Source: Bifiguratus adelaidae
Lineage: Eukaryota > Mucoromycota > Endogonomycetes > Endogonales
Direction: 5' to 3'
Length of the DNA: 64,000 bases
NCBI GenBank assembly: GCA_002261195.1
Contig: MVBO01000019.1
Location: forward strand, 1 to 64,000
The notes below the pieces were generated by a model. It saw only the letters and a program-made list of their open reading frames with translations. It ran no database searches and had not been told where the DNA came from. Both the position numbers and the translations under genes were made by a program. Of this stretch, positions 22,707 through 36,175 are shown in pieces. Positions within the stretch are counted from its first letter, which is position 1, and every line of letters begins with the position of its first letter.

Positions 22707-23002
22707 CCGCTCAATTGCCTCGTTGAGTGCGACTCTCTACTCGCAGCTTTTATGGGGAAGACGAGACGGACCAATCTATCATCTGGCCCTTAGATATCAC
22801 ATCTTGATCAAGGCACCACATGTGTTCAGCTGACCTCTGGACAGCCGGAAACCACAGTGAAAGTCCCAGGCTTAAGACGTGCGCGCGGGTGGCGTGTGAT
22901 CGACTACGTCCAGAAACCCTGAATGCGCGACGTTGCACAAGGGCCACGGGGGATCTGATGGATGGATAACGGGGGGTGGAATGGGCGTTTATATAAGCAT
23001 CG
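22707..23002. repeat. Duplicated upstream region of X (partner at ~19673-19976)
   Basis: These ~295 bp 5' of gene X match 19673-19976 in the same orientation at about 90%, with scattered substitutions and small indels. Similarity fades near GCGTTTATATAAGC (X side) and GCGTTTGAATAAAC (copy side). Because non-coding DNA is conserved as well as coding, the duplication is a block of genomic DNA rather than a retrocopy. Confidence 0.85.
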
Positions 23003-23254
23003 TATCCATCAACAGCTTATGGCAGAGTGGACATCGGGGCATGGTACGTTTATAACTAGGGTAAGCGTGTGTGCTAGATGGTCCATGTGGTCAAGGTGAT
23101 GACAGAAGGGAGCGACCAGCAGGGTGGTGAGCGGCAGCTAGAACCTAATTTCATGAAACGGGTAAAGTGTGGATCACATTAAAGGGGGGAAATGGCGTCT
23201 AGTTCACACACAGACTGTAAGCACACTTGTGCTGTCTACCTGTTATTTTCTATG

Positions 23255-25848
23255 TTATAGTCCTACGTGAAACAGCAATTGCTTCTGTTTCTTGCCCTTC
23301 TTGCCCTTAGGCGACTCCTGCAAATTCTCGACGGATTCTGCTTCACTTGCGCTTTCGTTAGCGTTTTTCTTGAGGCCCCACGCGTCGTGTCCCGAGGATT
23401 TTCTTCTTATACCAAATTCGGTCAGGTCACGCTTTGGTGCCATTGGTAGACTGGGAAAGTCGGCTCCACTTGATCCGCGCTTTGTTCCTATAGGTGCGGT
23501 TGGAGTGCTTCCCGCACCGACAAATTGAGGACGACTCGTCGATGAGCTCACATTTTGATTGCGAACGCTTCCTGCCCATGCGGTCCCTGACGGTGCTAAC
23601 CCAACTTGAGCACCGACCTTGGTGCCGAGTGAAGGAAAGGCCACGGGCGATGCGCTTCGAACGGGAGAGGCCGATCCAGGTATCGGAGAGTTACTACGTC
23701 CTAGCGCTGGAAAGGCATTGTTTGCCGCGCGGTTGACCCTGTCCCAAACGTTTGTGGTTGTTCGGGTACCGCCCGCCCTTGTGCTACCAGCCTTGATCAC
23801 CAAAACCCGAGGATTTGTGCTGGTATCGTCGGTGATTGGGGTCAAGGATGGGAAGCTCTGCGTCTAAGAAAAAGGAACCCATCAGCTGCTGCCGTTCTGC
23901 GACCGTCCACGCCCGCTTACCGCAGCCTTCTTGTCATTCCACAGCTTTAATAGCTCTGTCCTCTGAGCGTCGTCTTCTAATAGTTCGGCCACACCACTGA
24001 CAATCTTGCCAGTAATGTCCATATTGTTACCGAGAAGCGTCGTGAGTGAATCAAGATAGGTCTCGCCCTTGAGGATGGAGCGGCGATAGGCGGTGGTCAA
24101 TTGTCGGAACCGTTCGACGCGTTCTTCATCCCTTCCCAGGTAATTTCCAACTCTTTCTAATAGGGCACTGTGACGTTGCATAGTAGCTGGGTCGGCGGTG
24201 GATGATGGCTTGGCTGATGTTGAGGAGGAGGAAGTCGACGTAGTCGGTGCCGAGGGTGTAAGAGCCCCGAATCCTTTGGGTGCCCTTGCTGCAATCCCAC
24301 GTTTGGGTGTAGGTGCATTTGACATCGCAGGGAAATCTTCGGTCGTCTGAGGCACGCGTTGACCGTTGTTTTGGTTGCTCACTCGTTGTGCAGGTGGCTG
24401 ACCATCTAGATGCGTTTGGGAAAGAGAGGATGTTACTGACGACGCGTCGGGTGTCGATGAGCTTGTTCCTGCACGGGAGGTATCTTGCACGTTTCGATCT
24501 CGCGAAGTACGTTTTGAGGGCTCTCGATCTCTCTGAGTATGAGCAGATGCATACTGAAACGCAATGTCGACCTTCCGTGCTTCATTCCGACGGGCACGCT
24601 GCAGTCCTGTCATAGATGCGCCGTGAACTTCGACCTACCCTTACCTATTAATCTACGGCGCACGGGACAATCCCTCAAACATGGCTTTCACTCACCTCAT
24701 GTGCCTTCAAATCAATGTCTGACGGAAAGACGACAAACTTTTTCTCCAAACATTCGGGATACTGGCACATGTAGTGATCTTTGCGGAAATGTTTGGCCTA
24801 ATCAAACAATAAGTACGAGGATATGATCAGATTAAAAGCACTTACAAGGCTGTCATAGTTTGCATAATATTGGTGTCTGATACCTTGTCGGACACAGACG
24901 TGACATTGTTCGTGCTTGTCTCGACAATGCTCATAAAGCTCATCGTCGCCGTAGAAACTGATTCCGCAGAAAGCGCATTCTGGATGGCCTTTGAAGCCTG
25001 ACGCTTCAGCTTCACTGTCAGCGCTGTCTCCGTATTTGTAGTGTTTTTGGAGCTGATCCGGAGTAAAAAGGGTTTGTTCATGGGCGAAAATCTTTTTGTG
25101 CTTGATGCAGAGATCGCTTCGCATAGGTCAGTCCACTACCTACGCTCACGATGTCCCACAAGAACCACCTACCAAAGGAGCATTCCATGAGCCTTCTTGA
25201 CATGCCGTTTAAGCTCTTGCCATCCTCCCTCACAAGCGACATCGCAATCCCCTTTGGGGCAATTGAACTGCAGCAATATCATGCTATCTTGGAACATTTG
25301 CCGATTTTCAAATTTGATTCCCAAGCGCTCGTCCATGTAGAGTAGATCTTTCGCGGTGTAGTCTTGATATAGTTTTGATGGATCATTGGTGAAATAAGCC
25401 GTGTGAATTTCGCTCTACACAATAAGCGGCATAATTAAGCGATGAGCCTACAAGTAACTGGTGCAAAGCCTACCTTGCAATATGCGCAATGTCTCGTCTT
25501 GTACAATGCCCGAAGTCGAAGCGAGCATAGGTGGCAAGTGCGATGATTGCACTCACCGACCGCAAATATAGCGATCGGCTCTGTACAGATGAAGCAGTGC
25601 ACCGCATTCTCGTCTTCCGCAAGTTCGCTCTCCTGCTCCTGCTTCACAAGGACCGACGGCTTTTCACCATTGCCATTTTTGAAGTCGCTTCGGGGTCTAC
25701 TTGATGCATCCGCTTTGCGAGCGCTTTCTCCGCGAGAACTTTTTTTGTCTCGGCCGCCTCTTCCCCGATTCGATTCTCCGCGTTCCGAGCGGTGCGGCCG
25801 ACCTCTACCACGGCCGGATTCCCCTTTTGTTGGCTCCGTGGCAACCAT
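23255..25848 (-). CDS. RING E3 ubiquitin ligase, HEL2/ZNF598-like
   Basis: Six exons (minus): 25848-25474, 25414-25173, 25116-24846, 24797-24696, 24634-23921, 23863-23255; 770 aa. After a basic Arg/Gly/Ser-rich N-terminus comes a C-terminal-type RING (residues ~85-124: CFICTEPIAIFAVGECNHRTC, CAYCK), then a series of C2H2-like fingers (for example CPKGDCDVACEGGWQELKRH, CAFCGISFYGDDELYEHCRDKH, CQYPECLEKK). The C-terminal half is low-complexity and ends in a Lys-rich segment. The family ubiquitinates ribosomal proteins of collided ribosomes and starts ribosome-associated quality control. It is divergent from MON2 with only 60 bp between start codons. The architecture is diagnostic; residue-level targets are inferred from yeast and human work. 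Confidence 0.93.
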
Positions 25849-25908
25849 ATCAATATGCACGCCGCAGCACGGCAGCCTCCACGTCAAAGAGATCGTGACG
25901 TCACTGAA

Positions 25909-28900
25909 ATGTCTTTTAAGCTTGAGTCCATTTCAGGCAATTCAACGTGCGCTTGGCGGCTGATGAGCGGTCTGGTGTCCTTCTTGCAGGCAGAGCTCCT
26001 GACTCTGTCCAATGAGGCGAGAAGGAAGCATCCAGAGATTAAGGAGGTGGGTCCGAAAGCACTCAGTTCCTGCTGAGCGACAACATTGATTCTTGTTAGG
26101 CGTCAGAACGGTTGAGTGCGACATTGAGAACTTTCAAGGACAGGACCGGTCAAACTCTTCCTCAAGGTGGGTCTAGACCATCAAGGAAACTGGGAATATC
26201 AAATTTTGACCATTGGGGCCTTATCAGAGCTTGCGCATTCCGATGAGACCGTTCAGCCTTTTATCCTCGCGTGCGAGACCAAGAATGCAAAGCTAGTGAC
26301 GATAGCAATTGGTTGTCTTCAGCGATTGATTACTTTCAAGGCATTGCCAGAGGTAGGATTAAGTTGGTCATGGTTATGGTCCGGTCGCTGATTGACTTGC
26401 TATGCATCTAGACATCCATCCCGAACGTGCTCAAATGTCTGGATGAAATATCAACTCTAGGCGTTGATACCCAGTTGAAGATCCTACAGATCATATTGGC
26501 GCTCTTGGGCAACTACAATTCCGTTCATGGGCCCTTACTAGCAGAGGTTCGTCCGTTTGTATTCATCACTGATTACGCCAGCTAAAGTATTCTCCACCAG
26601 AGTCTTCGCGTGACATTTCATCTTCAAGAATCCAAGACCGCCGTTGTCAACAACACTGCAGCCGCAACCTTGCGTCAGTTGGTTGTCTCAATCTTTGATA
26701 AGGTTGCTGCAGAAGATGTAGAGCTGTTCAAAGGTAGGCAGTATTATCCACATGATCAAGCTTTACCTACTGATTGCACTGCTTTTCTCCTCCACACAGG
26801 AGGAGATGGTGACGTTGCTACTCCCTGCCGAACGGACGCATACCTGATGTTTCAGGATCTTTGCGCGCTTATCAATGCTGAGCCGGCTGATTTCCTGCAA
26901 ATTAACAAGCTCAGCAAATCATTCGGCTTAGAATTAGTAGAATCTATATTGACTAATCATAGCGACACCTTTCGAAAGGCAAGTGCACGGTAATTGCGAG
27001 GATGAGAGGGCACCATCTAATGAAATGTAGCACCCCGAATTTGTCGGCGTCTTGAAGCTCCGAATAGGTCCTCTTATAATCAAGATGTCATCAGAGAAGG
27101 CGGACTTCCCGCTAACGATGCGTCTGATGCGGCTGGTCAATGTCTTGTTACGGAAGCTTAGTGACATTCTGGTAAGCAAACGTGATTCCCTTTTTCAAGT
27201 TAATAACCTCTCGAAGGTTGTGGAAGGCGAGGTTTTCCTTAGTTTGCTCATCAAGACAATTGAAAGCGATCACCCTATCTGGCACCGCGTCCTCGCGATG
27301 GAGGTTTTTCGAAGTCTATGTACCGATCCAGCCTTCCTCTGCCACACATATCGTTCGTATGACATGTCCGAAGGATCCGTCAATGTGTTTTCAGACATGG
27401 TCAATGCGTTTGGTAAAGTGGCGGCAGAAAACCCGCATTTGCTCGTTGCCTCCACTAATCGACGCGACTCGATGTCTGAGTCAGGTCCAGGTGCATCCTT
27501 CTACTCCTTCACCCATGGCACTGACGGCGGGTTTGGATTGTCAAATCAATTATCATCAGTTAGAATACAGAGGTAAGGTACTCAACACCATATGGAGACT
27601 TTTAATGACTTGTCGTCCTCATTATAGCATCGATCAACTAGACAAGACAGAGCCGCCGTCAGTTCCTGACACCTATCTCTATTACCTTTCCCTTGTTGGC
27701 CTCAACCAAGTTATCGATGGCATAGCGAATCAGGTTCTGCCGATATTCAACAATGTGCATGCCACCAAACCAGAGCCGTCCATGGGTAAGGAAAGCGATC
27801 CTAACGACATTCTGTATCGCTTCCTGAAGAGCTACGATGGCAGTTTGGAAATACTACAAGAACACCCATCCTATGATACATTGATCTTGATGTCAGCTAT
27901 GGCAACCGCTGCATGGCCAGGTTTGCTTGCGTCCCATACCTTCTTCCTTACCGCCGCTCTAGACGAAGAGCTTTTCCAAAATGTCGCCCGAGCTTACCAA
28001 AATTTTACCAATGTCTGCGGAATGCTACGCCTCAACACACCCAGGGACGCCTTTCTAACGTCACTTTGCAAAGCTGCGATTCCGCCGATCCCGTCCTTTT
28101 CACCGACTCCCGGTGGCGAACAAAGACCTTCCCTTCACTCCATTCTTTCCTCGTCTTCAACGTCATACATGAACACATCGTTGGACTCAAATCCTCACAC
28201 TAACCTGAGTGAGAAAAACATTATCTGTCTCAAGGTATTGGTGAACATAGCGGTGTTTTTGGGCGAGACATTAGACGAGGCATGGTACATTGTGCTGGAC
28301 ACACTGCAAGAAGCCGACTCTATCTTTTCATCTCGAGGGAGCAGGTCATCAGGATCTGCGGGATCCGGGATACCTAGACGCCAATCATCCCTGATGATTG
28401 GGCCCGATTCAACATCTTCCCGTGAAGGCAAGTTGGGCATTAAGCAACTTCGCAGCCCATTTGATGATGTACTGACATGGCGCAGATGTCGATCAGCAGG
28501 CTATTCTCGCGGCCGCATTCCAACGACTTTTCGATAACTGTCGGTTTCTCGGAAGCTTGGCTTTGACACACTTCATAAGTTCATTGTGTCAGCTTGTCGC
28601 TGAAGCTGCAGGTGTCAAGGAGAATTCTCAACGTCTCCATCGTCAGGTGTGTAGCACAAGTACTGCAGAAAATCTGACATTGACCATTACTTAGCGACCA
28701 AACAAGGAATCTTTTGCTCTTGCAAAGTTGGCCTTAGTGACGAGGGACAATATTACTCGTATTATCGGAGCGCAAGCCGATGTGCCATCATGGAAAGCCA
28801 TTGTAGAGAACCTGGAGGCCGTCGCCATAATGCCTCAAACGCCCACAGCCATGCGCATGCAAGTTTGTGATATCATAGGCCGACTCGTTGCTCTCGTGAC

Positions 28901-31848
28901 CAGGATCGAGGCAGCGGAGAAGCAACAAGAGGAAAAGCGGCACCTTCAACAACTCATCATCGAATTGCTTGAAAAATGTATCAAAGATCCAAGGAGCACA
29001 GTTGGCGTCGGAGAAGACTATCTCAGAGCTAATTGGATCAGAGAGCTGACAGGGGTGAAGTTGATGGCTCTCGACAGCCTCGATAAATTCATCCAAACGA
29101 GCGGCCATTCGATTACGTTTGGATGGCGTCCGATTCTTTGCATCGTTCAAGCCATATGCCTTGGACTTTCGCAAAGCGATGCTGATAGCGAAAGCATTAT
29201 TTCTTCACGCGATAGCTTAAGTGAAGTTGCCGAAAGCACGTCAGCAGAAATTGCTCGCACAGAACAGGACCGGAGCCCCAACCCTCAGCGCTCACTGAAA
29301 GCCAGTGGTCTTGTGAAATCAGCCTTTCCCTGTTTGCAATTAATCTGCTCGGACTTTCTTGATCTTCTGGACGCGTCAAATCTGTTCCTGTGCATCCAGG
29401 TCTTGGGTGATTTCTGCTCACAGAAGGAGGATCTGAATATCAGTCTCACAGCCATCGGCATTCTTTGGAACGTTTCTGATTATTTGAAGAATAGACGTTT
29501 AGCTTTGCGTGGTGAGAAGTCAAGTGCTCTGATAGACATCACTGTCAACAGCGTCGCAATGCTTCGGGAGAGCCTGTCCGGTGATATCTCCATCAGACTT
29601 TTAGACAACCTGTGGATGCTTCTCGTTGCAGAGCTGCTTGACATCAGCTCAGACGATCGGCCTGAAGTACGCAACGGTGCGCTGCAGACGCTGTTCCGTA
29701 CTATCGAAATGAATGCCGAACACCTGACGGAAGGGACGTGGTACTTCTGCATTTGGAAGATGCTGATCCCTCTCATAAGGAACATCAACACAGCCGCTCA
29801 ATTCGCCATCGAGAACAGGGATGTCAGAAAACAACCAGACAGCCAGCTACTGTTGCAGGACAGCAGAGTCACTACCGAAAAACAATGGGAGGAAACAAAG
29901 ATACAGATGCTGACTGGCATAGGCTCGATCTTCATCAATCACCTTCAATCGCTTCTTCACGTTCACGACTTCCAATCGTCCCTACGCGTATTGCTTCTAA
30001 GCCTGTATGATCACATCGTACATGCCAGTCATGATGTAGGCATGGCCTCTACTCGAGTACTTCAGGGCCTTGCCGACGCCATGCAACCGTCTAAAGCGCA
30101 AAATGAGGACTCTACGGCGTTGCACAATGCAATTGATGATGTCTGGCAAATATGGAGGTCGGCAAGCATTGACATTGTTCAAGAGAAAGATGATAATTTT
30201 CAGAAGTTCGCCAATGGGGATTTTACTGCCAAATGCTTCAGCGATCGCGATATTGCAGCTAAAGACATCTTCAGTTTATACGAACAACATGCGAGAAGGA
30301 ATTACGCTCAAGAGTTACTGACCGTTCATGTATCGTGTCTCGGCAGTCTTGTTAAAGGCATGATAACCACATGGAGCAATGACGACCTCACTGCTATCCT
30401 CAACATCTTCTCCGACCTCCTAGTCTATCCTCATTCTCCCGAATACCGCATGGATGAAGACAGCATGATTCCTTTACAAGAAGCTATACTCAATGCTACT
30501 AAGGCGCTGCAGAGGAAGGAATGGATTAGCCAAATTCTATCGCAAATAGTAGATTATAGTCTGGCGCTCTTCACTCGACTTGACTCAGCCGACAAGTCAG
30601 TTCAATCACGCAAGCGAGACTTTGCGTCTTTGACCTATGTTGGGTTGAATAAGGCCGCTACAGTCGTTGTCGCCGCTCTTATCACTTCAAATTCTACGGC
30701 GCTGTCCCTGTATACGGACGGCACATATACCAAGGTGATCATGGTAAGAAGCGCGTTGATGATTGGCTTTTGGCTTCTTTTATAACGAATTCGCGTACAC
30801 AGGGTTTGGACGCTGTGATGAAATTAAAGTACGACTGCCCAACGTCGTATAGATTCGCCGAAGACACCCCAGCATTATGGGAGACCGCGTTGAACGCGTT
30901 CATGTCAGTTGTCAAGATTGGTGTACCTTGCATATATCGGGCGGAATCAGCGATTTCCTCCGAAGGTCATGTTGAGATCTGGAATGCCATAGCTGGCGCG
31001 ATTAAACGCTTTTTGTTTGCTGAGAGGTAAGCTGCCTACACCAAGCTGCGCCGGGAGATGCTTACTGGCAGAACAGCATTTGGAAAGTCGATGTCGACAG
31101 AGTTATTGAGGATCAAACTTACGACATGGAACTCTTGACCTGTTGTGAGGAGCATGTCCTCAAATACCTAGGGGCTCCACGCATACCTGAGAGCATCTTG
31201 CAAACCTTCCTGAATATCATCGCCGAGTGCGCTCAGCTGCAGCAGCAACAACGGAATCCGAAAAGCCTTGGCCGTGAAAATTACATCACATCTTTGGAGT
31301 CGCCCAACCCTCGAGAAGAATTGGCATTCACTGCCTATAGCATTCTTTTCAAGGTTTGCTCAGCAGATTACGAAGGTAAAGTATCTCCATTGTCATTATT
31401 ATGGGTCAACTTTCCATTCATATATTCTGTAGATCAATCTCCCCAAAAGGCTAAAGTGGCGACCGCAGCGGCACCTATGCTGCTAACTAAAATACAGCAA
31501 TTGATGCAAAATTATGCAGCAGATCGTAGTCTAATGGGCAAGCTCCCATTCCCAAGGTAGTAACACTCTTGCAACGTGTGATATTGTCCTAAAGCTGATA
31601 CTACTGGATGTAGATTGCGTGAGAAGGAGCTCACATTTATCCTTCAGAGACTTTTGAGTCTCGAAATGCGTGCCGGCATCTTGCTGACAAACACCAAGAA
31701 TCCCCTTTTTCAAGGATGCAAAGCACATATGTTTTACCTATATCGCTCACTCTGTCAACTCGTGGTGGCGTGTGAGGATGAAAACTTGGAGTTACTAAGC
31801 TCGTGCCTACGACAATGCGCAGATGAATTGGAGACACCTGAGTTGTAG
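25909..31848 (+). CDS. MON2, large trans-Golgi/endosome trafficking protein
   Basis: Fifteen exons: 25909-26046, 26100-26166, 26228-26352, 26412-26546, 26601-26733, 26800-26978, 27031-27171, 27217-27572, 27628-28427, 28486-28646, 28695-30743, 30803-31026, 31077-31375, 31433-31556, 31614-31848; 1721 aa, as in Mon2 of other species (~1640-1720). It is an all-helical HEAT-type protein related to the large Arf-GEFs but without a Sec7 domain. Hallmarks are LQAELLTLSNEARRKHPEIKE near the N-terminus (DCB), PFILACETKN, WHRVLAMEVFRSL and the HDS-type C-terminus. With Dopey (Dop1) it acts in endosome-to-Golgi recycling. Two introns (26979-27030 and 28428-28485) use GC donors (GCAAGT), and the frame demands both. 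The start could also be the in-frame ATG at 25963. Confidence 0.92.
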
Positions 31849-31990
31849 GCGTCTACTTTGTACAGTTTTGTGGTTTCGATATAACCAGACATATAAAATT
31901 TGTCGGCTCCCGCGCGAATAGAATCAAGCTATTGCGGCGCTCTGATTGGCTGATATACTGAGGAGAGGTAATAAACAAAGGGAAATCGCG

Positions 31991-34900
31991 TCAAGGAGAC
32001 TGGCACTGGAACTTACATGCTTCTTCGATAAGTCGTCCGCCTTTGACACTGTCGATGACCCATCTTTGAGACACGACATGTGGTCTTTTCGGCCAGCTAC
32101 AGGAAGCCTTCAATACCAAACTGTCACAGATCGAGTACATACCCACGCATATGCAAATGCCACCATTGCCAAGCTTTCTCATCGTGATCCTCGAGTATGA
32201 TGTGTGTTAATTCATTACAATCGACATCCTGCGTGATTTGGCCACCTTGGAACACAATCCAAGACCTGATACGGAAGCAGCTGTTGTCGGAAGTAAGTAT
32301 CAGACAATTGAAAACGCACGAACATACCAATCATGTTTTCTAGCCGTTTGTGTTTCCTGGAGAGTTAATCCCTTTTCATAAGGACCAATTGAGTCTACAG
32401 GCAGCCGCTGAGAGCCAGGATCGTCCAACCAAGCGACGACCTGATTCATTAAGGCACCAGGAATAGCATCGTTGTGAAGATACTTCTCGACGATGCGCGA
32501 GTTTAGAAACGCTACGTATTCCAGATCCTGCGCTGTCGGCGATGGCATCGTTTTGAACAGCTAAACCTCAGTGAGGCCCTGCATCCCAAGGTACCATGAC
32601 CTTCTTGACATTTACCTCAAGGATCCCTGAGTCTGTGATGTCGTCAACATAGGAGTCACCAGACTCATCTATAATTGTCCTGAATCGAATCGCTGTGTGT
32701 AGAGTGGTATGAACCATGTACCTGTTTGCAAAGGCATGTCAATACTTGGTCAAGTACTGTGCAAAACGCTTCTCACTTTGGTTGCAACGGCAGAATATCT
32801 TGACGTTGTATGCAATCAACAATCCACTGAGGCCTGATGATGTCCTTCTCTCTTTTGCTTATCAACGCTTTTACCCTTATTTCTGAACACCGAATAAGAT
32901 TAAGCTATTGGGTCGTACACACAAAGCTACTCACGTTTTGTGTCCCCTGCGAGTACGTACATTCCTTGCTTCGCATCTTCATGTTGATAGAAATTTCCAC
33001 CATTCTGCTTGATCAGGATTTCTAATTCTTCTTTGGAGTGATCTTCGTCCCCGTTGATAACAGCTAAACGAAAGACTGTCAAGGAAAGAAGTTCCTAGAA
33101 CAATCATTGCTTACCGAACGACATATTTTCGAACAAAACGCTCTCTTGCTTTATCTGCCGAGTATCCGCCCCAATTTGACTCGGCATCAAAGAGAGGCCG
33201 ATATGCTACACAGGAATAGTTCTTAAGCAATTATCAAGCAAAGTCCGATGACCTACCCTTTGTGAAGAGGCGACTTTTCGACGTTTGGGCGAGGATCTAA
33301 GACGCGCGATTAGGACCATTACACTCGCTTGATAGATTACAAACGTAATTCCACCCTCTCCGACACGTTGACCTTGTAAGCGGCCAGCGGCTTGCGCACG
33401 CAGTGCCATAAGTTCTGCCTTCTAATTAGAGGTGGCCTGCTTGCTTCTTTACGCCCACCTTTGGTACTCGTACAATCCTCCCAGCTTTTGTCATCTCGTA
33501 GACGTACAAATCGCGGGAAGCGCAAAGTGTAGCCAACCGCATAGACGCCTAATATCGGGATTAACATATACCTTGCAGGGTTGTGAACGCAACCTGAGGT
33601 AGTTATTTCGGCAGCTTTGACCTGAACAACTAAAGACCTTGACGTCGTCTGTTAGAGGCAGATCACTGCCCGCCATTGCTGTACTCACTTATAGGGCGGT
33701 ATTAAGACATCAGGCTTTTCCTTCGAGTGTGGTGAATGCATGAGCCATGAAGGTTGCTTTGATGGATTGTATGGTATGCGCTCGGCCAGCATTTCGCTGA
33801 AATTGCTCCAATCAGCCCGGATCGTAATTTTGATCCCCTTCACTCACTTGTATCTCGTTAATTCCGCAATCGAGTACCCGGTTCCCACCTTGCAAAATGA
33901 CAGAAACCTAGTAGGAGCGAGTCAAACATAGTTCAAGAAGCCAACCTTTCCTTACTTTGGCTCAGAACCGGATGGCACGCTGCTATCGCGAACTGCCAGT
34001 AAGAAATGCGACAACAAATGGGATCTTCTCCCGGTTCCATATTCACCACCTATGATGGAACAAGATTACTTTGAAAGCGACTGAGCCGATAGACTCACCA
34101 ATGATGAGAAGATCTAAATCTTCACCGAGTGTGTCGACGTATTCCGGCTTGACTTTGATCCAGTCCTTATTTCGCTCTCCAACTCGATAGGGACTTCCGG
34201 GATTTTTGATCACAATTCCTTCGTGCCTAGACACACGCGTTGTTGGTTATTCTTAAGTTGGCGTTCTTTTAGAACACAAACCTATCCATGATAGCGTTGT
34301 CCATAGCGTCAATGACATCTTGCACCTTGCTGCCCTCTTTGCTCGGGAGAATTTGCAAGAAACCTTTTAATTCTGTAAATAGCTTAGGTAGCAATTTGAC
34401 ACGCTCTTGTAATGGAAATTGCACCAAGGATGCTCCGTTGCAGTACAGAATATCGAAGGCAATGTCTGTGAATGTTTTGTTTCGGTAACTCGAGGTCTTA
34501 CGGGACGGTAAGGTTCATTACTTACAACACGGGCGAGGTTTGAGTTTGTCCTCGGTCGTATCTGAGGTGCATCCGGGGATAAGTATCTGTACATCCAATA
34601 CCAATCGCATTGTAGCCTTACCTTTAGCCGCGGTTTTTAAAGTCCCGAAAGGCATGATTTGGTCTCCTATCGGATCGTACGCAACCATTTCCCCATCCAA
34701 GATCAGACTTGCATGTGGTCAGTAAGCCTAATTGCTCATCCATAGATCGTAATCATACCTGTCTGTATTTTTCAAGAATAGATGATGTATATACTGGGTC
34801 AATGAGCCCATTTTATCGTCCTTGTTCTTTCCATAAAGCTCAGTATAGTCAGTTGTACGTCTGATCTAAGATCAATTACTTGAGCAACATGAGCCCTCTA

Positions 34901-36094
34901 CGTACCTGGACCAATATCGGTATTCTCCTCTCTGAATGTGAAGCTGGATACGCTCTCCATCGAGCTTTTGCTGGATTAGAAACGTTCGGTTGCCCATTGC
35001 CTTCGGGATGTCTTGAGGTATTTCTTTGTGAGCCAGTTGAGGCTTGACTGGATGGAAAATATCAACTTCCTAAATAATTTCAGAAGCGTCAAGTCATTGT
35101 AATTCAATTGGTCTTCGTGGTCACCGACATTGGTCACTAGTCGCGAAAACGGGTCCCGCAATTCAGCGCAAACTTTTCTCAGATTACTGCAATTATTGAA
35201 CAGGCTGACCGCGTCGGGGTGGAATGCGGTGAGGGCTGAATTCTCCGACATGCCAATTTTCAGTTCTATTTGTTGGCTCAGCATTCCATGATCGAAGAAT
35301 ATGAACGAGAAGAACATGAACTAGAACTCACCTTTCAACACTATTCTGATAATCCATTTTTGCTCTTCGGCGGTGTAATTCAAGAATATTCGCCGGATGA
35401 TTTCGTTGTACTGTTGCCTTTTTAATAAGATTCGAAGCGAGCGTTAGTATATGCAGTTTGCTGACTGTCGTGTATTGACTTACTTGCCACTGGAAATGCT
35501 CAGTTTGTCCAATTCCAAATTCAGATCTGCGACTGTCTGTGTGCTTCTCGACACCGAAGAACGTGTGCGAATTACCTCATATGCGACCTCGGCGAAATCC
35601 CCAGCGGTCTTCTGAACGATAGTCAATTCGCAATTCGTGCACTTACCAGCGAATATACTGACCTGTTTAGTTTTACCGGGCATCCTCCAATGGATGAGTT
35701 GATCTGCATCCTCAGAGTCGCGCGAAAGCCCTAGAATCTCAACGTACGTTTTCGCAAGAACTTGCTCTTTCATCCCGTATGTTGTTCTTTCCTTGTCATA
35801 CTATTGGAAAGCACCAAAGTATCAGCACGCTGATAAAGACCAAGGAGCTAGAGACACTACAAAACTTACCGCTGGCAAGAGCAGCCGCATAGCGTCAAAA
35901 AAGTCCCCATATTTAGACCTCCAGTTCTGTATATATCGGGTGAGCTTGTCGCGCTTCGGCTCGGTACCCTTTTGTCTGGCGATGGAGGCTAGGAGTCGAC
36001 AGAATTCACTGAATAGTGGCGAGCTAAGACTCATCTGAGAACCTGAGTCTTGCTGCAGACTTGAAGGTGGATCGCCGTTCAGGTTCGACGACAT
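31991..36094 (-). CDS. DNA ligase IV (NHEJ)
   Basis: Twenty-four exons, 955 aa: 36094-35870, 35800-35663, 35611-35484, 35417-35332, 35265-35138, 35069-34906, 34860-34759, 34707-34622, 34561-34526, 34465-34282, 34226-34099, 34049-33956, 33907-33848, 33796-33689, 33637-33594, 33548-33459, 33414-33257, 33205-33115, 33063-32935, 32882-32777, 32721-32616, 32560-32328, 32280-32143, 32096-31991. Nucleotidyltransferase motifs: KLDGER (adenylated Lys), [32 protein letters not shown]; then [10 protein letters not shown] of the OB domain and two BRCT domains that bind XRCC4/Lif1. It seals double-strand breaks in end joining. Phases agree throughout; the donor at 35138 could instead be nine bases further on. 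The 3' end converges with MON2. Intron density is the highest in the window. Confidence 0.92.
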
Positions 36095-36175
36095 GACAGC
36101 TTGGCGCAAATGAGCAAGTCGATTACCAAAAGTGGACGGCTTGTGATTATACTGCCCGAGTCCTTTGTTCTTTCT

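Noticed and set aside
14124-23002. Possible transposon or LTR element explaining the duplications
   Set aside because: No transposase, reverse transcriptase, terminal inverted repeats or target-site duplications were seen; the repeated pieces are fragments of ordinary neighbouring genes in conserved order.
27001-27030. Alternative GT donor (26991) for MON2 intron 6
   Set aside because: Using it shifts the frame of the following exon away from HPEFVGVLK; only the GC donor keeps it.
33560-33593. Donor GTATATG for DNA ligase IV near the OB domain
   Set aside because: It gives the wrong phase into [10 protein letters not shown]; the weaker GTTGCG donor at 33593 keeps the frame.
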